From positions 16,040,606-16,104,605 of the forward strand of contig CAXKWD010000003.1 in the NCBI GenBank assembly GCA_964059195.1: 64,000 nt of DNA. Direction: 5' to 3'. The stretch is from Ectobius pallidus. Lineage: Eukaryota > Arthropoda > Insecta > Blattodea > Ectobiidae. Made by a program: the position numbers and the translations under genes. The notes below the pieces were generated by a model. The model searched no databases. It worked only from the letters and a program-made list of their open reading frames with translations, and was not told the origin of the DNA. This document shows positions 46,107-62,656 of the stretch, piece by piece. Positions within the stretch are counted from its first letter, which is position 1. Every line of letters starts with the position of its first letter.

Positions 46107-47649
46107 CTAAAAACTACTAAACTCCGTGGCGCTACATCCCTGGAGGGACTGGCCTACCACCCGACCGCTGCGTCATCTTCCGTAGGCAGATGGCAGGCTT
46201 GGGGGGCATGTGGTCAGCACGGCCGTTAATGGTGGTTTTCTTGACCGGAGCCGCTACTTCTCTATCAAGTAGCTCCTCAATTTGGAATCACGAGGCTGAG
46301 TGCACCCCTACCAGACCTCCCTACCTCAGAAAAATCCGAGGAGGTACCGGGAATCGAACCCGGACCGACGGATCTGTAGTCAGCGATGCTAACCACAAGA
46401 CCACGCCGGCGGACAATAATAATAATATAAAAATCCGGAAGAAGGAGAAACCAAACTAGAAGAACTTGAAAAAAGTGCTACAAAAATTGGGTTACAAGTA
46501 TCTTATGAAAAAACAGAATGGATCGCCAATATCAAAAAGGCACCTGCAGAAATTACAATATCTCAAAATAAAATATTCAAGAGGGTTAATAAGTTCAAAT
46601 ACCTTGGTGAAGTAATAACGGCAACAGCGATAGAAAAGGAGGGCATGTAAGCACGCATACCATGCGACAATGAATATTTATAACAAAAAATCATTATCCA
46701 AAAATTATAAATTGAGGTATTATAAAACTGTAATCTTACCAGAAGCTCTGTACGCAACAGAGTGTATAAACTCCTTCTCAGATAGAAGAATAAGCAAAAC
46801 AGAGAAGAGAATCTTAATAAAAATTATGGGTCCAATTTGGGAGAATAACGTATACAAACAGCGACCAGAAAAGGAGTTACCGGTATATAAACAAACATAA
46901 AAAATAGGCCATACTTTCAAGAAAAGAAGATTAAGATTCTATAGTAACATTTTCAGAATGGAAAGAGACAGACTTACCAAACAAATTTGATCACTATGTA
47001 AGTAAGTAAGTAAGTAAGTTAAAAAAAATTTGGATATTGCAAACAGAGAAAAGTTTAGGAAAGCAATATTTAATGGCGAATTTCCAGAGAAACCCAAGAA
47101 GAAAGCGGGAAGTAAATGGACGGAAGAACGGAAACAGCAATATCTCGAAAGAATTAAGAAATTTTGGGAAGACAAGAAGAACACAACTGTTTCACGTGGT
47201 CCTAAGCTGGCCTAATCGAAAGGGAAATAATAATAATAACAACTACAATAATAATAATAATTTCGTATATACCTATATGTGTATTATTATTATTAATATT
47301 AGTACAACTATTACTAAGTTACTACTAGTCGGCTAGTAATAGTTCTTCCCGACCTCCCGAAAGCGAGTCCAAGACAATACAGAATTACTTACCAGTAAAG
47401 TATGACAAATTTGTAGACTTAAAAATAGAGGCAACTACCTATCAGAATGACATAATTGTCAGGTTTATGAAATAGGGCCCAAGCTGTTACTCATAAAATT
47501 TACTCATAAAGTAATTAGCTTCAAATAAATAAAAAATGATGAGGTATGAAACATTCAGAGTTCAATAAAATCAATGTCAAAAAGGGGGGAACGAATTAAT
47601 TAGATTTTAGAACTGTTCTTGTAGACAGAAAGAGAGGGAGAGAGGGAGA

Positions 47650-47713
<64 letters not shown>

Positions 47714-50700
47714 GGTCCGGATTATAACACGCTGTAGGCTAAGTGGGTGACTTGCACAGATGTACATAGTTTTTAATTACTGATGAAAAATATGTCGCTC
47801 AATGTGCTCCCAGGCTTCTAGTTCCGCTTTCCGCCTTCCTGCTGTACTCGGCGGATTTCCAATGTATCCCTCCTGTACACTCAAAGCAAAGTATAGATCT
47901 TACTTAAATTAAGTCTGTGATCTAGAATGGCTTTCTTTCCATTTTTGTATTATTCGCCGGTAAACAGGGCTATCAGGAGCGACCTTTCCTTTAATAATAA
48001 TCTTGAATAATTTATCTTTTCCTAGACAGATTTTCATATAATTTTGTACACTTATTCTACAGGAGTTTAGCTTTAATTTGATATCTACTCTTATACAATT
48101 CAACGGCCCTAAATAGCGTGCTTGCTCCCTCACTTCGTGAGACATCGGGTACACTCGGCGATGTTCGTCTCTCGCAGTCTAAACTTTCACGAATAGTAAA
48201 AAATTAGGAAACCCGTTTATTTATTATATAAGGCCTAAGTGAAATGAACACAATGAACAAATATTCTAATTTTAGTTTTACTTACAATTTTCACAGCTCT
48301 GAACCACAAACATTTTTAATAAACTGCCAGTGTAAATTTCTTAAAAATCCTGGAGTTAATTAATAATGGCGGGCGAAGCCGCGGGCACCAGCTTTAATAT
48401 ATTGATAGTATAATCCTGAAAGTATCGCGGACAATAAAAATCCAAACAAACTACTCCTTCCCTTGAAAAACTATATAATTTCTGAAAATTGCACTGAATT
48501 TATCAAATAAAATTCACATCATACTCATCTGTCAACAAACAGTTGAGAAACGATAAGTACTATCCACCGCCGTCTCGAGAATTACACACGAGTAATACAG
48601 TCTAGAAGGCAGTGTTATTATCAGTGTTTACAGTTAGCTTTGGAACTGCATAATCGAATCTGAGATCGTTTTCCGAGGTGGCGCTTTCTAAAGCCGGAAT
48701 TTTAACTGTTTCATTAATTATTAATGGTTTAGTTTACGAATGATTCGCAAGCAAGTGTTAATGAATATAATGCTTTAATAATTATTATACTCTTAATTTT
48801 TAATTTTTCAATTCATTATCGTGGGCGAAGCCGCGGGCACCTGCTGGTGTTAAACATTATATCACCTAAAATAAGGAAGTTATTGCCAATTTTATTTCTT
48901 TTTCCATTAACTCTGAGAGCATTTTGTGATATGTGAACCTCAAAGACATTCTATCCGCCCTAATATTAAATCTAGAATTTCTTTAGATCTGCATTACAAC
49001 TTATACTTTATTTCCTCAGAAGCTTTTATTTCCCAGGTAACCACTTTTTATCAAATTTTAACCATTATCGTGCCTCTTAAGAAAAGAAAAATAAAGAATT
49101 CTTAATTTTTTATGGTATTTGAATCCAATAATAAAATTAATTAATTATAATTACCACTCTAAATAGTAACAATAATAAAATTATATTTTTCCATTAAGTA
49201 AATTTAGAATGTAATACATATTCTTAGGTATTTTTATATAATTCTTAGATGATTTTTTTAAAGAGTTTAATGTCATACATGCCTTTTTTATAAGACTTTT
49301 AGTAATACAGTGCACGATGCTTATTGTGATCACTTCGGGATGCAGCTAATCTGGTAATATTAATCGATTGATAACAGTATCCGAAGGAAATAAACGAAGG
49401 TTATTTATTCATGTATAAGTTTAAACACTACAAAACAAAATAATACGTAACTATGAATCACTGAACCACTCCTAGGCTAATACAGTAATAGACTGCAAGC
49501 AACTATATTTTCAACCAATAACAAAGTATTTAATTTTTTTAAATTTCTTTAGGGCTCCATTAACCAATACTCCATACTCAGTTACGAATTAGGAGTGTTT
49601 TTGGAAGTCTATACTGATCTGTGGTGAACACCACATAGCAAAACATCTAACGCCTGTCTGTTGAAGTCTTTTCATTTTACACTAGCATCACTGAATGTCA
49701 ACACTGTTATCTTCATAAATCAAAAGCTGGAGCTTAACTGTGGAGTGAAACACATTTTATTGCTTAAAAGAGAAAGTTAGGTAATGCCACCTCCTCGAAC
49801 TGGTCATCACAGTTGAGTTAGAAACGAAACCCTTAAAAACGAAATTTTGAATGACGTACAGTAAGTTACTTGGAAATAAAGCCGCAAAAAGGAAAAGATG
49901 ATAACATAAACCGAATCTTTGATCACAAAAAACAGCATTTTTTCAGTGTATTGTATTAATTCGTACGAGACTTCATAAAAGTGATAACATTACTCGACTG
50001 ATAACTTTATCCGCGATTACATTATGCGGTATTCACTGTATATAGGTCATAAAAATCCCAGCTCTAATAATATCCGTCAGAGAGATGTATTAACTTATAT
50101 TTCTTTATACTGAAACTACAAAGAAGTGGAGAAAATCGCATATATATCAACTATACAGTAAAAAAGAAGTGAGCTTTTGATAAATAAGGGCCTAGCGTTG
50201 CAAAAGGTATCAAAGCAACTTTACAAGTGCTCTGTAACATACCACATGGGCGAGTCCTCAATCCACTTACCCCGCAATCTGCAAAAGACAAAAAACCAAT
50301 AATCAATAGAGATATAAGGAAACTCTATAAGGGCCAAGTAAAGACTTATATGAAATGTTAGCAATAAAAAGGAAGGTTTCTAAAGACAAAAAGCTGAAAC
50401 TATCTTCAAGTCCAGTCTCTCAGCGATGCTTCCATACAGAAGATTGTGTACTCTTACAGTCTGCTGCAAAAAACAATAAACACAGTGCATACAAGTTACT
50501 CAATAGAAGAGACGATTCTATACCATTTTCTACTGTTATTGTCTCTGTATTATTTGCTAACAGCTTTCTTGTCTTCAGCACTGGATTCAGAGTAATAATA
50601 CGATCTATTGACATCTTATTGGCTTCAATGTTCTGCTTTATCTAATTGAAAGTGTGTCGCTAAAGCCTGTTCTCCTTCGAATAAAACATATTTTAAAAAA

Positions 50701-53700
50701 TGCTAGCACAATTACAAAAGATAAGCTGTCATATTCAGGTGGATAAACAAAAAGCATAATACTATAGTACTAAGGCCCGGTATTATAAACAAAGTTGATC
50801 TTTAGATTAAGTTAAACCTAATCTAAAGTTTAACGCTAGCTGCCGTTTTATAATGTTCTGGTTAAGTTAAACCGTAGTGCAATGGTGTTGGTAGACCTGT
50901 TGGCTGAAAAAAGAATACGAATTGGCCTTGGAAATAAAAGAAAAATAATAAGATCTGCTAATTCGCTTATATTTGTTTGTTTGTATGAAGAGAAGTTGAA
51001 GCTAGAAATTTTATTATTAAAGAAACGGTTAAATGAAAATTGAATTCAGTTTTGCTCAGTGTAAGTTTATTTCAATCACAGCTAAAATAAATAGCTATTC
51101 ATTGCTCATGAAATTATATTGTATTAGCATTTGTTTCACAATACAACCTTCTATTTTCTTTCCTTTTCGGAAAATAAACAAATAGAATTAGCCTACTTTG
51201 AGTTTTGTCTCATCTTCTCATAATGCTGTCTTATAATCTTGTTTCTATAGCCATTTTCATTAAAACAATTATTACGTCTTAAACTGTAGGTTAAACGGTA
51301 GAAAAGGTCCAGTTAGGTTAAACTTAACTTGTAGTTATCGTTTATAATACGCAAAAATCTGAAAAACTAAAGTTCAAACTAAAACTGAGGTTAAACCATG
51401 ATTATAATACCGGCCCTAAGTGTTGAAAGCAATAAGCCTGTAATTAAAATTACTTCACGGTTTTATCTCTAAGGGAACTCTGAGATGGTCAAAAATCTTG
51501 TCTTTTCTTTCTTTTTGCGCAAAAATACATGAATCTTTCTTAAATATACTTTTATCGTCTTATGCAATCTTTTGTCTACATAAATTACATTTAAATGAAA
51601 TGGGCACCCGTTTAAAACCAGAGAAATCGTTCAATTCACTACAGAAATTCATTGCAAACTGAACGAAAGGAACTGAGAAGCAGAAATCTAGGCCTAGGAG
51701 AGAATAAAATAATCTTTTATACATACAACTACACCTTAAAATTATGAAATAAAGTATATCTGATACTAAGTTCACTAGAAAAAACTTAAATTTTATTATT
51801 TACTGACCGCAGGTAAAAATTAATAATTTTTAATTCCAATACTCATGAATAATTATTAAATGAATGATTAATTATTAAATTTTTCAAGAGTATTGGAATT
51901 AAAAATTATTAAATTTTACCTGCAGGTCAGTATATAATAAAATTTAAGTTTTTTTTCAAATGAACTTGGTCTCAGATAACTTATACTTATCTTCATAACT
52001 TTAAGATGTAGTTGTATGTATAAAAGATTATTTTACTCTCTCCTAGGCCTAGACTTCTTAGGTTGAACTTAAATTCTATTATATTAACGGGTGGATTTTT
52101 TTTTCACATTTTAGCCAACGTAGATATGGTTTCAGAAAGTCGAAATAACCTCTGAACATTTGTCGTTATCATTCGGTCCCATCCTGTATGGTATGGAGTA
52201 ATATTCAAACTATCACCAAGACTGCGATAGTTTGCTTTTCAATGGCTACAAGGCTGTGTATGGGGGCATGGTAGACATAATATTTACTCTAAGATAGATA
52301 ACATAGGCGAAACACGAAACAATTGCAACACACCAACCGCTGATGATGTCCACAGGCACTGAAACTATTAACAAGTCCTCAGTTTGAAGCCAGGCGTGAG
52401 TCATTAGAGTGTTTCAAACTCACACAAACAGTAATTGTCTGACTTAGATGAGGGACGGACGGAGTTAACTAGAACATTATCAGTTTAAGATACAACCGAT
52501 AATTTTAAAAAAATCTCCGTAAAAAGTCCTAACAATAAATTCATTTTTTACTTTTCTTACGCAGTTAAAGGAAGAGTGGATCGAGTAAGTATTGTGCGTG
52601 TCTTCGATATTTTAAGAATAATAGCAATAACAATAGACCCAAAAGGCATAACGATTCACAAAGTTGGTGAAATGGAGAAAGAAATTCAGAATAGAAAAAG
52701 AAAAGCGATATCCCTATTTAGTGGAGTATTGTGGGACAGATATATCATGAGAAGGAAAAAACAGTATATTTATCATTCAATAGTTAAGAAAATAGTACAA
52801 TACGTTCAGAAATTTAGCAATTAAAAAAAGAGAGGTAAGAAAATTATTAGCAACAGAAATGGATTTTTGGAGAAGAGCAAATATAATTTCTAGAAAGAAT
52901 TAGAAATGAAGAAATTCGGGAACAAATGGAAGTACAACACACTGAAATAGATGAAATTAAAGAAAAGCAACTCGTGTGTATGTGAGAAGGATGGAGGAGG
53001 AGAGATTACCAAAGAAGACCTACAGATGGAATCAGCCGGGCAGAAAGAAGAGAGGAGACCAAAGAAGACAAGGTTTAATGGGATACAAGAAGACACGAAG
53101 GAGAAAAACATCCCTGAAAATCTATGGGAGGATAGAGAGGCTTGAAGATTGATAATACGGAAGATGTAGACACATATAAAAAAAACCGATGATGATAATA
53201 GCCCTAATAATAATAATAATAATTTCTCATAATAATAATAATAATAAGATTATAATAATAAAAAACTGACCAAGAGGACAGACCAAAGAAAAAACCGGAA
53301 CAACATGGACTAACGAGAGGAAGGAAGCTCACAGCCAAGGGATGAAAGCAATGTAGAGTCAAAGAAAAACACAGAAACGCCTCTAAGTACTTTGCGTAGT
53401 CCTACATGGGCTCATGCGCGAAAAAAAAAATAATAATAATAATAACAATAATATATCGGATATACCTAGTTGGAAATCAATAATTGAAATAACAATGTTA
53501 CTTTAATGGTTGGTTATTTATTTAACTTAGGCCTGTGACCGTCACCGCAGGATTTGTCTGATTTTTATTTTGACACTAAGCCTATACATAAATAGGCTAA
53601 ATGTACTGTGTTTAGAGAAGAAACCTGGAAACTGCTGGAACACAGAAGTGGTTAGGAATTTCTTTTTCTTTTTATTAAATTGCTGTAATGCATCTTTTGT

Positions 53701-56041
53701 GTATTATCTTTTGTGTACTCTTATTTTTTGTGTATTCTCATTTTTTGTATCTTTTGTTTTTATTATTATGTAGCCTATGTATGAATTGTTACGCCGCAGC
53801 GTAGTGGTTGAGGCGCTGCACTACGAACCGGAAGGTCGCGAGGTTCGATTCCCGATGAGGTCGTTGGAGTTTTTCGATTGGCCTAATCCTTCTGGTGGCA
53901 CTATGACCCTGGGATCGACTCAGCCTCTAACAGAAATGAGTACCAGGAGCAATCATGTGGGTAAAGACGGCCGGTGCGTAAGGCTGACAAGCTTATCACC
54001 TTAATGTGCCGAATGTCTAAACATCTGGGAGCCTCAACCTCCTGAAACCTTCTGGGCCTCCATGGCCTGTAATAGGGAACACTATGTATGAATTGTAATT
54101 TTGGCATGAACAATGTTCATTATTATTAGTAAAATAAAATAAAGAAAAATCGTACAATTCTCGGTGTTGTGTCTGAGGCACCACAGTAGTATGGTTTTGT
54201 TCATGACGTCACAGAGGAGCGGAGGAGCAGCTGACCACTGTCCACTCGGGAGGAGCAGCTGACCACTGTCCACTCGGGAGGAGCAGCTGACCACTCGGAG
54301 GAGCAGCAGACCACTGCCCTGGGTGCTAGCGCCCTTTGCTCCGCCTGTATGTGTAGAACAATGGCCTAAGTGATTAATTATTGGTAATATTGTTAATATT
54401 GGTAATTATGAGCTTGCGCCCTTATCGCACATAGTTCTTTTATCAATCTGGGTGCTAGCGCCTTTTGCTCCGCCTGTGTGTGTAGAACAAAGGCCTAAGT
54501 GTTTATTTATTGGTAATATTGGGAATATTGGTAATTATGAGCTTGCGCCCTTATCGCACATAGTTCTTTTATCAATCTGGGTGCTAGCGCCTTTTGCTCC
54601 GCCTGTGTGTGTAGAACAAAGGCCTAAGTGTTTATTTATTGGTAATATTGGGAATATTGGTAATTATGAGCTTGCGCCCTTATCGCACATAGTTCTTTTA
54701 TCAATCTGGGTGCTAGCGCCCTTTGCTCCGAATGTGTGTGTAGAACAATGGCCTAAGTGATTAATTATTGGTAATATTGGTAATTATTTGTGATTTTATG
54801 AGCTTGCGCCCTTATTGATCAAAGTTCTTTTGTCCATCTGGGTGCGAGCGCCCTTTGCTCCGCCTGTGTGTGTAGAACAAAGGCCTAAGTGTTTAATTAT
54901 TGGTAATATTGGTAATATTGGTAATTATTTGTGATATTTACGAGCTTGCGCCCTTATTGAACATAGTTCTTTTGTCCATCTGGGTGCGAGCGCCCTTTGC
55001 TCCGCCTGTGTGTGTGTAGAACAAAGGCCTAAGTGTTTAATTATTGGTAATATTGGGAGTATTGGTAAATATTTTGTGGGCTTGGTAAATATTTGTGAGT
55101 TTGTAATATTGCGGCTTGCATGTCTTAGCATTGGTCCAGACGGGATGCAGCTGCGCGTACTAGAATAGCCCGGCTTACCGCGCGGGGGGTCTTGCAGTGC
55201 ACACATGCTGTCTCGCGTGGCAGAGATGCGGTGTCTCATCTATGCGTACCAGAATAACACAGTTCGCCGCGCGTGGGGTCCCGCATGCAAGCCATCGTCT
55301 TACATATGCATGTGTCAATGTTGCCGCACATGTCTAATTATTTGTGATATAATATTATATATTAGTAGTATAGGAACCTTTATACAGCGGCGACGCCGGA
55401 CGACGCCTCTTCCAGACGCCTAGTTAGGCCCTTTGATCCGGAACGTCATGGGAGTCGATTCGAACAATGTAGTTAGGCCCTTATACACTATGCTATTCCC
55501 GATTCATCCTGACGCATAGTTAGGCCGCTTGATCCGATCTAGTTAGGCCCTTTGATCCGGAACGTCATGGGAGTCGATTCGAGCAATGTAGTTGTGACCC
55601 TATACACTATGCTATTCCCGATTCATCTCGACACCTGTTATTAGGCCCTTTGGAACGAGGAGATGTTATGGACGTCATGGTAGTCATTTTGAACAATGTA
55701 GTTACGCCTTTTAGCACTATGTTATCCATATTCATCCCAAAGACTGTAATTAGGCCCTTTGGACCAAGGAGGCGTTATGGGCGTTAGGGTAGTCGATTCG
55801 AACAATGTAGTTACGCCTTTTCGCACTATGTAATCCATATTCATCCCAAAGACTGTAATTAGGCCCTTTGGACCAAGGAGACGTTTTCGGACGTCACGGT
55901 AGTCGTTTCGAACAATGTAGTTACGCCCTTTCGCACTATGTTATCCATATTCATCCCGACACCTGTTATTAGGCCCTTTGGATAGTTCAGAGTATGGGAT
56001 ACTATTGCTTCTTCTAAATGATACTTAGTTTTTATTTTTTA

Positions 56042-56087
<46 letters not shown>

Positions 56088-59000
56088 GTAAAGTTATTAT
56101 TAATTACAACATTATTAGTGAATAACAGAGTTTAATGACAGCTGCATACGTAATTTAAGATTTTTGAATATTATATTGAGCACTGTTTTCAAACTAAAAT
56201 TAAGAAAAGTAGAATAAGCGTACATATGGATCTACGCAAAGCGTAGTGTAACAGGTGGACCTATGCAAAGCGTTTATAATGTGAAAGTGTACGTGGGAGG
56301 CATGCTGTGACACGAGCCACGCGTGTGACCTCATCAAATCATATATAAGGCATGATACGTGCGAAGCTCAACAACAGTATGTCTTCTCAAGAACTAGTAC
56401 GTCAACTGTGGGAGGAGATCCCGGACTCCGCGTTTGCAGATATCCCAGATATGGAACCTGCGGTCATGGAAAGCTCATATACCATCAACGTGTACGATAT
56501 TAACGGTACTAAACTACGTACACAACAACATACAGTAACATTTATCACAGTCTATAGTGTTAATCAACAACACGAAGCAAAGGTTCAACTGTATCCATGT
56601 GGAAGACCGGAAGTACACTTTCTTGAAGATGCAAGACACGACGATCAATTCCATTATGAAACATGTAGCGGCGAAGAACATATAACAGCATGTATAAATG
56701 CAGAGTTAACATCGACTGTAGAAGTCTGGGGGAGGAACTGCTCACGCGACTGCAAAGTCTTTATCAAGCAATGTCAGAAGGTATGTACATATTTTTTATT
56801 GAAGTCACAGATTTTTATTATAGAGGTCTATCATAATTTTATTTTTATTATTATTATTTATTTATTTTATTTTATTATTTTCCTTAAAGTTTTTTTTCTC
56901 AGAATTTTTATGTTATGATAAATCAGAGCTTTATTCACTGATGTATGCAAATTCTTCGCAGTCGTTACCAAGCATCCTTTCACATCAACATTTATCATAT
57001 GATTTTGGTTTTACTATGTTTCAGTCTTTGAGGTTCTCCTAAGTTTTCAGAGTTTTATTCACTGATGTATGTAAATTTTTCGAAGTCGGTACTAAACACC
57101 CTAACACATCTACATTTATCATACGATTCTTGTTTTCCTTTGTTTCAGATCACTGAGGAGATGTTGCGAAAATTTAAACAACAGGTGTTATGTAGAGACG
57201 ATGACGAAGAATATGAAGCGTAAGATTTTTAAAAAAAAAGTACTATGTATACAAAGTAAGAAATAAATGTGTGATATAAAGGAAACCGACGTAAAAATCA
57301 TTTCAAACCGAGCTCTTCCATTTTATGAATGAAAAAGTTCGGGTCATAACCTTAACCAAAACCCTTACTCCCATAATTCCAACACATGTCATAGACCACA
57401 AGCATGCTCTAGCTATTTTTTTACAGGAAGCCGTTCGCCCTTGGAAGGATTGTGTAAATAAAAAACAGACAATTTTATGAATGAATTTATTTCAACTCTT
57501 GATTACAAAACTCTTTAAAATTATGCCGTGCTTGCATCCAGAGTCTAAGCACCATTACATTCTGTAGGGCACAGTTCATTCCCCGACGTGGGTGAAATAG
57601 ACACTTCACATTACAGTCTCTTAATTTGTCCAGCTTCGGTACACCAAGATCGTCCATGTTTATAACAGACTTCTGCAGTAGTTTTTCAAAAAATCTCGCC
57701 TTTTCTAGTCCCTTAGAATAAAGTATGTCTTCACACTGTAATACACTATCAAGAACAGGTTTCAACTCGTCGTAAGGTAAGTATCCACTCTGCCATGGTA
57801 TCCCATGCAGATACGATTCCGTATACCACTGGGATTTCACATCTGGATATACGTCTTTAGGCGGTCGCAGCACGAAATGTCCCATTCCGCCATCTTGTGA
57901 TAATACAGCCACCTCTTTAGCCACGAATTCCTTGCAAGTTGACTGATAGCCCTGAACATCCAATATGATGAATTTCTGACACGACATTGGTGATGATGTT
58001 GGTCAGAGCAGTATACTTTACACAATGAGCGTGCAGGATTAAACAGTAGACCTTTGTGTTTGCAGGAATGTTGTTTGCTGCAGAAATTTCAACTCTGGTA
58101 GTACAGGTCCACGATTTAAGATCTTCGTTCTGCTTGCTGCAATCGATCACAAAGACTGGCGTGTGTTTTATGAAATCGCTCCTTTTAAGCAGTAGGCAGT
58201 ATTTGCAGATGTTATATTTCACCATGCAGGAGGTCAGTATCGACGCGAATGTATTTTTAAAAGTTTACAGGAATAACAGTTTTTTATCATTGGGGATGGT
58301 CCATCGAAATAACAATCGACGTAATGATTCTCACACCTCAAACACTGCTTTATAATTTCAAGCTCTTTTACATTTTCTGGAAGTCTATCATAAACCCTAT
58401 AAATAGTCCCAGCCGCGCATTCGGATAGAAACTCAGGATGCAACAATGCCAATTCTTCATCTGTGTGACTGATCAAGTGCATATTATGAAAGAACTTTAT
58501 GATCGACCTCCACATCATATGCTCCATGACTAACGGAGTGATGAAACCCACCCTTTTCTTTATGTAGTTGATATTATCCAGACGAACTCTATCGGTGAAA
58601 CAAGACACTACACATCTTGTGGGATTGGGTTCGAGGTTTAGTTGAGCATTGCAGTTTATACGGTGGATGGCCCAACTTTGCATTATTTTGACTTTTCATA
58701 TTGTACAAATTTAATTTATCTCTTACCGCACATGTAAGCATACTACTTAGTAATGGACACGTTTTTCTTCTTCAACATATATCATAGCCATTTCTAGGAT
58801 ATTACAGATTCACAGATCCACTTATACTTTGAGGCCATATCGTGATACTTTATTCTGGATGTGTTAGTAAATATCCATTTCATCCTCCGTGATTTAATTA
58901 CCCTTATTATATCCGGTGACGAGTACAGGTTATGAAGCTCGTAAGCAATTTCGCATTTGCTCATTGTATCACGCCGCTTTCTCTTAACTCTGTTATAATC

Positions 59001-60240
59001 TCCAATATTTCGTTGTTATGCGAGTGATTCCACGCCTCAGATGATGCCACCAACAAACGAAGTCTATGAACCAATTCATTCGGGTCATCCCAATACTTAT
59101 AGTCTATTTTGTGATTTGCATGTAAGTCTTTCCACATGCCTGTACGGTGCGACGAAGCCTCATCGGATGCGTCTGAATATCGATCCTCCTCCTCTTCCGG
59201 AAATGAGTCTGAACATTGTTCATCATCCTCTTCCTCTTCCTCCTCCTCTTCATCTTCTTCTTCTTTACCCTCCTCTTCCGGAAATAATTTTTTAATGATG
59301 TAATGATATTTTTGAGTATTGACTCTACGTACGTTTTCGCTCTCGTCGTAATTTTCTTTGTGAGCGCTAGTCTTCTCTAAAATCTCCTTATACGTGGTTA
59401 AGTCATAACGGTTGTATAAATCTTTATTTGGTTTACTTTTCGTTAGTAGTTCAAGTAGTCCAGGACGACCGATATACCGCTCGTTACCAATATAAATGTT
59501 GTCGTTTTTAATGGTGACGGGAGATTTACCAATGGTGAATACCTGCCTATCGGGATTCCATTTTATTCCATAATCGTCATTAATATTTCTCGGTTTAAGC
59601 TCAACGAGTTTCTGGATGTAAGGTGCAGACACTCGCCCGTATAATTTTTCTAGCATATAGTTATAATGCTTCGGAGGAATTTGATCAGAGGGCTGATATG
59701 ATCCATATTCCATTTCTGGACCCCGTGATAGATGCAGATTTTTGTCTTTATTCAAGTTCACGATTTCTTCCAAGGGGTAGGTTATCGGATTTACAATATC
59801 GCTAATCTCATGTTTCGACTGAAGCTCGGGTTTTCTTAATGTTAAATATTTTTTTCTTATAGAATTGTCATATATCACATTGTCTGACGTTATATGTTTA
59901 TCTTGTACTCGTGGGAAGAGTTTATGTACACTTATCAAATGCCTCTTCAGACCTGTAGTATTATGATCTTTCATTTTTATTTCAACTTTCTTATGCTTTG
60001 ACTTTCTGCAAAGTTTGCATATACCATAAGGTTGCTCACATCCATCAAATAACTCGAAAAAATCAACATATTTACTGTTTGACAGTTTCGATTGGGAGCA
60101 TACATCATCATTAGTTTGATCAGAAATGTTCTCGTCACTCATTTCGTAACCTAGCCTTCGCAGCATCAAAGACGAGAAGCAACTAACTATATTTGACATA
60201 CATCAATTATTTATAAAGTTAAGGTAAAACTTGTGGTCTT

Positions 60241-60287
<47 letters not shown>

Positions 60288-60306
60288 AGGTCTCGGTCTC
60301 GGTCTA

Positions 60307-60341
<35 letters not shown>

Positions 60342-62539
60342 AGGTCTCGGTCTCGGTCTCGGTCTTGGTCTCGGTCTCGGTCTCGGTCTAGGTCTCGGTC
60401 TCGGTCTTATGTATTTACCATACATCATCTCTTTATTGCTAAAACTCGTGGGGTCTAACAAAAAAAGATAATTTTTAATCACATCTTACACATAATACAT
60501 GTTTCGTCAGAACTCTCTGACAGCTGGTAGGTCTAGGTCTCGTTCTCGCAAGACATCATCCTTTTGGAAGAACTTCTTATACGATTTTTGCGATGTTATA
60601 ATGACACGCAAAGGAGCGCATTAATAGTTTTCTTCGTGATGACACGGGTGGTATGTGGGTGGGTTGGTCACTAACATTCACTTTTAGTGCTCTTGGTCAC
60701 TAACATTCATTCATTGTCATCCTCCAAGTGATTTTCCAAGTCCCACCGCATCCTACCTTGTGTTGCGGGGTCTGCTCCTGTATTGCGGGGTTGCATCAGT
60801 ATCCCACCTTAGGAGTCAATGGCTGTATTGCGGGTTGCATCAGTATCCCACCTTAGGAGTCAATGATAAAATGTGCCAAGGAACTTAAACTTTTCATCAA
60901 TGTAGAAATGATTTTAAAATATCCTGCTAACCTAACATGACCTAAACTAGCCTATCCTAACCTAACCAAAGCTGTGATATAATATGTCTTCCACTATAAG
61001 TTGGGTTATGAATAATTGGTGATGGATACAATAAAAAGAAGAGATATAAACCAATGTACAGGTTTTTATGTTCCATATATACATGTCATAGTCAGATAGA
61101 ATATTCATAGTGATGACTTATGAAATTTTAGAGTCTGCAAACCTGAGCCGTCTGTTTTATATAGTTTCTCGTTATAATATGTCTCACATCATTCCAATTC
61201 CTTAAGCAGACATGTCTATAATGGCTATGTTGTTGTTCTCGTTCTGGTTCTTGTGGTTAGTTTTACCCAGTCCAGACTGATATTGACCAGCCCCCAGACT
61301 GATATTGACCAGCCCCCAGACTGAAATTGACCAGCCCCAGACTGATATTGACCAGCCCCAGACCGATATTGACCAACCCCAGACAGATTTTTTCACTAAC
61401 ATTCATTATCGTCATCCTCTAAGTGATTTTCCATAGTTCATATGGAAAATATGTCATCCTCTAAGTGATTTTCCATAGTTCATATGGAAAATGAGGATGA
61501 CAATGAATGTTAGTGAAAAATCTGTCTGGTGTTGGTCAATATCGGTCTGGGGCTGGTCAATATCAGTCTGGGGCTGGTCAATATCAGTCTGGGGCTGGTC
61601 AATATCAGTCTGAACTGGGTAAAACTAACCACAAGAACCAGAACAAGAACAACAATATAGCCATTATAGACATGTCTGCTTAAGGAATTGGAATGATGTG
61701 AGACATATTATAACGAGAAACTATATAAAACAGACGGCTCAGGTTTGCAGACTCTAAAATTTCATAAGTCATCACTATGAATATTCTATCTGACTAAGAC
61801 ATGTATATATGGAACATAAAAACCTGTACATTGGTTTATATCTCTTCTTTTTATTGTATCCATCACCAATTATTCATAACCCAACTTATAGTGGAAGATA
61901 TATTATATCACAGCTTTGGTTAGGTTAGGATAGGCTAGTTTAGGTCATGTTAGGTTAGGTTAGGTTAGCAGGATATTTTAAAATTATTTCTACATTGATG
62001 AAAAGTTTAAGTTCCTTGGCCCATTTTATCATTGACTCCTAAGGTGGGATACTGACGCAACCCCGCAATACAGCCATTGACTCCTAAGGTGGGATACTGA
62101 TGCAACCCCGCAATACAGGAGCAGACCCCGCAACACAAGGTAGGATGCGGGAGGATGACAATGAATGAATGTTAGTGACCAAGATCACTAAAAGTGAATG
62201 TTAGTGACGAACCCACCCACATACCACCCGTGTCATCACGAAGAAAACTATTAATGCGCTCCTTTGCGTGTCATTATAACATCGCAAAAATCGTATAAGA
62301 AGTTCTTCCAAAAGGATGATGTCTTGCGAGAACGAGACCTAGACCTACCAGCTGTCAGAGAGTTCTGACGAAACATGTATTATGTGTAAGATGTGATTAA
62401 AAATTATCTTTTTTGTTAGACCCACGAGTTTTAGCAATAAAGAGATGATGTATGGTAAATACATAAGACCGAGACCGAGACCTAGACCGAGACCGAGACC
62501 GAGACCGAGGCCGAGGCCGAGACCGAGACCGAGACCGAG

Positions 62540-62603
<64 letters not shown>

Positions 62604-62617
62604 TGACCGAGGCCGAG

Positions 62618-62656
<39 letters not shown>
